Assembly (NCBI GenBank): GCA_051016205.1
Contig: CP136534.1
Location: 5,270,001-5,334,000, forward strand
Length of the DNA: 64,000 nucleotides
Direction: 5' to 3'
Origin: Acuticoccus sp051016205
Lineage (GTDB): Bacteria > Pseudomonadota > Alphaproteobacteria > Rhizobiales > Amorphaceae
Of the stretch, positions 60,036 through 64,000 are shown piece after piece (positions within the stretch are counted from its first letter, which is position 1; every line of letters starts with the position of its first letter). The notes beneath the pieces are model-generated. The model had not been told where the DNA came from. It saw only the letters and a program-made list of their open reading frames with translations, and made no database searches. The translations under genes and the position numbers were made by a program.

Positions 60036-61306
60036 TGGACAACGCCCCCGACATTCTGGCCCGCATCGAAGCCTACAAGCGCCGCGAAATCAAAGAGCAG
60101 CGCCTCATCGAAGACGCCGACGATTTTGAGGCCCGCGCCCGCGCAATGCCCCCCGCGCGCAACTTTGAGGGAGCGCTGCGCACGGAGGCTGCCGCCGGTC
60201 GCCCGGCCCTCATTGCCGAAGTAAAGAAGGCAAGCCCCTCCAAAGGTTTGATTCGCGCCGACTTCGACCCTGCAGAGCTTGCCCGCGCCTATCGCGCCGG
60301 AGGGGCGGCGTGCCTTTCGGTGCTGACGGACGGGCCCTCCTTCCAAGGCGCTTTCGCCCACCTTGTTGAGGCCCGCGATGCGAGCGGCCTCCCTGCCCTT
60401 CGCAAAGACTTCATGTATGTGCGCGAACAGGTGTTTCAGGCGCGCGCCTTGGGGGCGGACTGTATCCTCATCATCATGACGGGGGTGGATGATGCCACCG
60501 CCCGCACCCTCTTCGACACCGCCCTAGACCTTGGAATGGCTTCCCTCCTGGAGGTCCACGACGAGGAGGATCTTGAGCGCGCGCTCGCCCTCCCCTCGCC
60601 GCTCATCGGCATCAACAACCGCGACCTTCGCACCTTCGTCACCGACCTTGGGGTGACCGAGCGGCTTGCTCCCAGCGTCCCGTCCGACCGCTTCTTGATT
60701 GCCGAATCGGGAATTGCCACCCACGACGATGTCGCGCGCCTCATGCAGGCTGGCGTCAAGGGCTTTCTGGTGGGCGAAAGCCTGATGCGCCAGGAGGATG
60801 TGGCCGCCGCCACCCGCACGCTTTTGACAGGCGGCACGCTCACCCACATCGACGCCAAAGGGGCCGCCCGCATGGTGGATGTGGGCGAAAAGGCCGTCAC
60901 CAAGCGCATTGCCGTTGCCACCGGCGCGGTCCAGATGGACGCTGCCACGCTCAAAGCCATCCGCGACGGTCAAGTGAAGAAGGGCGATGTCCTCTCCGTC
61001 GCGCGCATTGCAGGCATCATGGCGGCGAAGAAGACCGCCGACATCATCCCCCTTTGCCACCCGATCCCCCTCGATTCGGTGTCCCTCACCCTGGAACCTG
61101 ACGAGAGCCTGCCTGGGGTCACCGTTACGGCAACGGCGACCACCAGCGGGCGCACAGGAGTGGAGATGGAGGCGTTGACCGCCGTCAGCGCCGCCTGCCT
61201 CACCCTTTACGACATGGCAAAGGCCATCGACCGCGGCATGAGGATCGGCCCGATCCGCCTGAAGGAGAAGTCCGGCGGCCGCTCGGGACACTGGACGGCG
61301 CCATGA
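60035..61306 (+). CDS. Indole-3-glycerol phosphate synthase fused to MoaC
   Basis: This single 423-residue frame has residues 1 to about 265 as TrpC (RPALIAEVKKASPSKGLIRA, LPALRKDFMYVREQVFQARA, IGINNRDLRTF, LIAESGI) and residues about 267-423 as MoaC, cyclic pyranopterin phosphate synthase (LTHIDAKGAARMVDVGEKAV, IIPLCHPIPLDSV, GVEMEALTAVSAACLTLYDM, LKEKSGGRSGHW). In relatives trpC and moaC are separate adjoining genes. Here there is no stop, no ribosome site and no ATG at the junction (only GGCACGCTCACC), so a bifunctional protein is expected. A possible TTG restart at residue 264 lacks support. ATG 60035 overlaps the trpD stop. Confidence 0.9.
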   Translation: MDNAPDILARIEAYKRREIKEQRLIEDADDFEARARAMPPARNFEGALRTEAAAGRPALIAEVKKASPSKGLIRADFDPAELARAYRAGGAACLSVLTDGPSFQGAFAHLVEARDASGLPALRKDFMYVREQVFQARALGADCILIIMTGVDDATARTLFDTALDLGMASLLEVHDEEDLERALALPSPLIGINNRDLRTFVTDLGVTERLAPSVPSDRFLIAESGIATHDDVARLMQAGVKGFLVGESLMRQEDVAAATRTLLTGGTLTHIDAKGAARMVDVGEKAVTKRIAVATGAVQMDAATLKAIRDGQVKKGDVLSVARIAGIMAAKKTADIIPLCHPIPLDSVSLTLEPDESLPGVTVTATATTSGRTGVEMEALTAVSAACLTLYDMAKAIDRGMRIGPIRLKEKSGGRSGHWTAP

Positions 61307-62475
61307 TCGGCGTCGATGAGGCGCGCGAACGCCTGTTTCGCGCCGCCCCCGCGCCTGCGCGCGAAACCATACCCCTGGCGGAAGGTGCCGGCCGTATCCT
61401 TGCCGCCGACACCGCTGCAAAGCGCACACAACCGCCCTTCAATGCCTCGGCGATGGATGGCTACGCCCTCTCCCACGGCGACATTGCGTCAGGAGCCGTC
61501 CGCGTGGTGGGCGAGGCCGTCGCCGGCAAAGCCTACGGCCACCCCATTGGCAGGGGCGAGGCTGTGCGCATCTTCACAGGCGCGCCTGTGCCTGAAGGCG
61601 CTGACACCGTCCTCATCCAGGAGGACGCTGTGGTGGACGGCACCTCATTCACCACAACCGCTTCGGTGACGGCTGGCGCCCACATCCGCCGCAAGGGTCT
61701 CGACTTCGAAGACGGCGCCGCCCTCCTTGGAAAGGGCCACCGGCTGAGGGCGCGCGACCTGGCCCTCCTCGGCGCAGGAGGCCATGCCGACCTCACCGTG
61801 ACCCGCCGCCCCAAGGTGGCCTTCCTTGCCACGGGAGACGAGCTGGTGCCCCCCGGAACAATCCCCGGACCTGACCAGATCGTTGCCTCCGTCACCCCCA
61901 CATTGTCGGCGATGGTGGCCGATGCAGGCGGCCAGACCATGGACCTTGGCATAGTCCCCGACCGGCAGGACGCCATCGAAGCGGCGGCACGGGAGGGGCT
62001 TGACCAAGCCGACCTCCTCGTCACCCTCGGGGGCGCGTCCGTCGGCGATCACGACCTCATTCGTCCTGCGCTGGAGGGCCTTGGCATCGCGCTCGACTTC
62101 TGGCGCGTGGCGGTGCGGCCAGGCAAACCCTTGATGTTCGCCCCCGCCCCCATGGTGCTCGGGCTTCCTGGCAACCCCGTTTCGTCCGTTGTTTGCAGCG
62201 TCCTGTTTCTGTGCCCGCTCGTTCTTGCCATGCAAGGGGCAAGCAACCCCGGCCCCACGGTTTTGGCAGGAACGCTGGGTGCCCCGGTCGGGCAGAACGG
62301 GCCGAGGCGGGACCACATGCGCGCCCGGATCGATGAGGATGGGCGTATCGCGCCCTTCAGCGTGCAGGATTCGTCCATGCTGTCGGTGCTTGCCAAGGCA
62401 GACTGCCTGCTTGTGCGCGAGCCTCGCGAAAGCGCCGCCGAGGCAGGCACCCCTTGCCGCTACATCTCCCTTTGA
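61303..62475 (+). CDS. moeA: Molybdopterin molybdenumtransferase MoeA
   Basis: This 390-residue protein has PPFNASAMDGYAL, VRIFTGAPVPEGADTVLIQE, VAFLATGDELVPPGTIPGPD (the GDEL motif), LVTLGGASVGDHDLI and the later GLPGNPVSSVVC. It inserts molybdate into molybdopterin. It overlaps the trpC-moaC frame by ATGA, so two molybdenum-cofactor steps are co-translated. The cofactor would serve enzymes such as the hydroxylase at 51305. Confidence 0.95.
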   Translation: MIGVDEARERLFRAAPAPARETIPLAEGAGRILAADTAAKRTQPPFNASAMDGYALSHGDIASGAVRVVGEAVAGKAYGHPIGRGEAVRIFTGAPVPEGADTVLIQEDAVVDGTSFTTTASVTAGAHIRRKGLDFEDGAALLGKGHRLRARDLALLGAGGHADLTVTRRPKVAFLATGDELVPPGTIPGPDQIVASVTPTLSAMVADAGGQTMDLGIVPDRQDAIEAAAREGLDQADLLVTLGGASVGDHDLIRPALEGLGIALDFWRVAVRPGKPLMFAPAPMVLGLPGNPVSSVVCSVLFLCPLVLAMQGASNPGPTVLAGTLGAPVGQNGPRRDHMRARIDEDGRIAPFSVQDSSMLSVLAKADCLLVREPRESAAEAGTPCRYISL

Positions 62476-62526
62476 GGTCGGTGGAACGGGGTGTAGACAA
62501 GGGTATGAGTTGCGCTGACGGTTGTG

Positions 62527-62541
62527 GAACACACGACGAAC
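62527..62541. promoter_or_regulatory. LexA (SOS) box upstream of lexA
   Basis: GAAC-ACACGAC-GAAC fits the alphaproteobacterial SOS box GAAC-N7-GAAC (GTTC-N7-GTTC on the other strand) exactly, 85 bases before the lexA ATG. LexA probably represses its own gene here. Confidence 0.85.
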
Positions 62542-62625
62542 GTGTATAGTGCATGCACGAATTTATGTGAAACGATTCGCAAACAGATCCACGCTTCGCA
62601 CCGCGCTGAGAGAGCCTGACCCACG

Positions 62626-63348
62626 ATGCTCACCAAGAAGCAATATGACCTCTTGCTCTTCATTCATAAAAGGATGACGGACACGGGCGTCCCCCCTTCG
62701 TTCGAAGAAATGAAGGACGCTTTGGACCTGAAGTCCAAGTCGGGCATTCACAGGCTCATCACCGCCCTTGAGGAGCGTGGCTTCATCCGCCGCCTTCCCA
62801 ACCGTGCCCGCGCCTTGGAAGTGGTGCGCCTTCCCGACTCCTTTGCACTGAGGGGTGAGCGCCCGCGCGGCTTCTCTCCTTCCGTTATCGAAGGCTCGCG
62901 CCCCGCTGCACCGGAGCGCATGGGAATGCAGCGCCCGCCGATGCGTCCCGTCACCGCCGCCTACGACATTGTGGACATTCCTTTGATGGGCCGGATTGCT
63001 GCTGGCGTCCCCATCGAGGCCATCCAGCAAAAGACCGATGCCATCCAACTCCCCGCAGCCATGCTGGGCGGGGGTGAGCATTTCGCCCTTGAGGTGCGCG
63101 GTGATTCCATGGTCAACGCCGGCATCCACGACGGCGACACCGTCATCATCAAGAAGACCGACCGTGCCGACACGGGCGAAATTGTCGTCGCCCTCATCGA
63201 CGACGAAGAGGCAACACTGAAGCGGGTTCGCAAGCGCGGCAACACCATCGCATTGGAAGCCGCCAACCCCCAATACGAAACCCGCATTTTCGGCGCCGAC
63301 AGGGTGCGCATCCAAGGCCGCCTCACCGCCCTCCTGCGCCACTACTAA
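62626..63348 (+). CDS. lexA: LexA SOS repressor
   Basis: This 240-residue protein has an N-terminal winged helix (MLTKKQYDLLLFIHKRMTDT, VPPSFEEMKDALDLKSKSGI), a long linker, and self-cleavage site A126-G127 in GRIAAGVPIEA. Catalytic serine S161 is in VRGDSM, and the lysine is K199 in EATLKRV. RecA-stimulated self-cleavage releases SOS genes. The upstream GAAC-N7-GAAC box supports autoregulation. Confidence 0.97.
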   Translation: MLTKKQYDLLLFIHKRMTDTGVPPSFEEMKDALDLKSKSGIHRLITALEERGFIRRLPNRARALEVVRLPDSFALRGERPRGFSPSVIEGSRPAAPERMGMQRPPMRPVTAAYDIVDIPLMGRIAAGVPIEAIQQKTDAIQLPAAMLGGGEHFALEVRGDSMVNAGIHDGDTVIIKKTDRADTGEIVVALIDDEEATLKRVRKRGNTIALEAANPQYETRIFGADRVRIQGRLTALLRHY

Positions 63349-63594
63349 ACGGGCCCAAGGAGCGGGCGGCGTTAACGGATCGCCATCGCTCGTTCCAGCG
63401 AGGCCCTCTTCGCCTCTCGTCTCGAATTTGGTGTTCTGTGACAACGCGCCTGAGTGGGGCGATGTGCACGCCACCAGCGCATATCCCGCTCGACCTTGAT
63501 CAGATCGCGTATTGAGGGCGTTCGCCCAATCAAGTTGCGACCACGTTTTTCGCCCGTACAGCCTGCTTTAAACTAAGCGCGAAGCGCTTTAATG
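63349..63594. other. Intergenic region after lexA, no gene seen
   Basis: It contains no convincing gene. Composition becomes more AT-rich towards the next gene on the minus strand. Confidence 0.5.
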
Positions 63595-63978
63595 CTACGC
63601 CTCCCCGCCAAGAACGCCGGCAACAAATCCATCAGGCAGACGATGTCCGCACTCAGCGCACACTTTTGCTCTTGGCGTGCGAAATGGTTTACCGCACTGT
63701 CCGCATAGACTGCCGTATTGAGACATTTGGACCGCCCAGAGTTGGTCCGGATGATCCAATCGACATCCAGTCAACTGCTCGTAACGGTCCAACGCGGCCT
63801 GTCCGGTTGGTTCTTTTTCGATTGCGTCTCGCAGAGGACATTTCTGCTCCTTGCGATATTCTGCAATCCGGAACACCCTATTTTCTAATAGACTCCTAAT
63901 TTCAAGCCACTCTTCATCTGGGAGAAGGCTGGCATATCGCCCGAGTTTATAAACATATTCAATACGAAATTTTCTCAA
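63595..63978 (-). CDS. Hypothetical protein with C-terminal zinc ribbon
   Basis: This 127-residue protein starts at TTG 63978 behind GGGAGGAGG. The N-terminal half (YVYKLGRYASLLPDEEWLEI, then RSLLENRVFRIAEYRKEQ) is unrecognised. The C-terminal LCGQCGKPFRTPRAKVCAEC with GHRLPDG is a two-CxxC zinc ribbon. The gene is AT-richer than its neighbours and lies beside AT-rich flanks at the window edge, suggesting acquired DNA. A nucleic-acid or protein contact role is possible; no function assigned. Confidence 0.65.
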   Translation of the reverse strand: MRKFRIEYVYKLGRYASLLPDEEWLEIRSLLENRVFRIAEYRKEQKCPLRDAIEKEPTGQAALDRYEQLTGCRLDHPDQLWAVQMSQYGSLCGQCGKPFRTPRAKVCAECGHRLPDGFVAGVLGGEA

Positions 63979-64000
63979 TACCTCCTCCCATTTAATAAAA

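Noticed and set aside
1..64000. CRISPR array, tRNA or rRNA genes
   Set aside because: No regularly spaced direct repeats and no cloverleaf or rRNA sequence were noticed on reading; a dedicated search was not possible.

Overview
The window is GC-rich, densely packed chromosomal DNA from an alphaproteobacterium, most likely of the Hyphomicrobiales (rhizobial) type. The reasons are the order trpD-trpC-moaC-moeA-lexA, a lexA SOS box of the alphaproteobacterial GAAC-N7-GAAC form, several Liv-type and TRAP-type uptake systems, and frequent GTG/TTG starts. The genus cannot be fixed from the sequence alone. No rRNA, tRNA or CRISPR array was seen.

Layout. (1) 1-4415: a branched-chain-amino-acid-type ABC importer in which the two permeases are fused and the two ATPases are fused. 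(2) 4412-9061: a graveyard of transport genes: a TRAP dctP pseudogene whose start codon is ATA, a decayed IS3-family element, and tctC, gntR, tctB and tctA remnants. (3) 9062-10382: an intact IS3-family element with 26-bp inverted repeats and a CCA target duplication. (4) 10383-26739: an accessory stretch rich in exported proteins: two YHYH-domain proteins, a small partner protein, a histidine kinase/response regulator pair, a small RTX protein, a membrane class III cyclase, a secreted beta-trefoil-like protein, a Tat-type metallo-beta-lactamase-fold protein and a YceI protein, with several regulators. It closes with a broken 2Fe-2S gene abutting a degenerate second copy of the same IS. (5) 26888-28620: a globin/DUF1330 pair with a divergent LysR regulator.

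(6) 28943-40414: a catabolic island with enoyl-CoA hydratase, CoA-transferase, MarR regulator, short-chain dehydrogenase, a complete ABC importer (SBP, two permeases, two ATPases), an EthD-like protein, a fumarylacetoacetate-hydrolase-type hydratase and an aldehyde dehydrogenase. It looks like uptake and beta-oxidation-like breakdown of an organic acid. (7) 40466-46736 (minus strand): a TRAP importer with cupin, nucleotide-sugar-epimerase-like protein, TetR regulator and a DapA-family aldolase. A 38-bp palindrome lies against the epimerase start codon.

(8) 46910-63348: mostly housekeeping genes (aromatic/aspartate aminotransferase, recJ, aspartate dehydrogenase, tpiA, PpiD-like chaperone, trpD, a trpC-moaC fusion, moeA, lexA). 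Interspersed are a lone molybdenum hydroxylase large subunit with a DapA-family protein, a sulfotransferase and a ceramidase-family membrane protein. A short zinc-ribbon protein of AT-richer composition ends the window.

The best candidate for something undescribed is the 10.8-22.4 kb group of exported proteins with its own two-component and cyclase signalling genes. A dispersed palindromic repeat (four copies) and the trpC-moaC fusion are also worth attention. All functional statements come from reading motifs and family resemblance; no database search was run.
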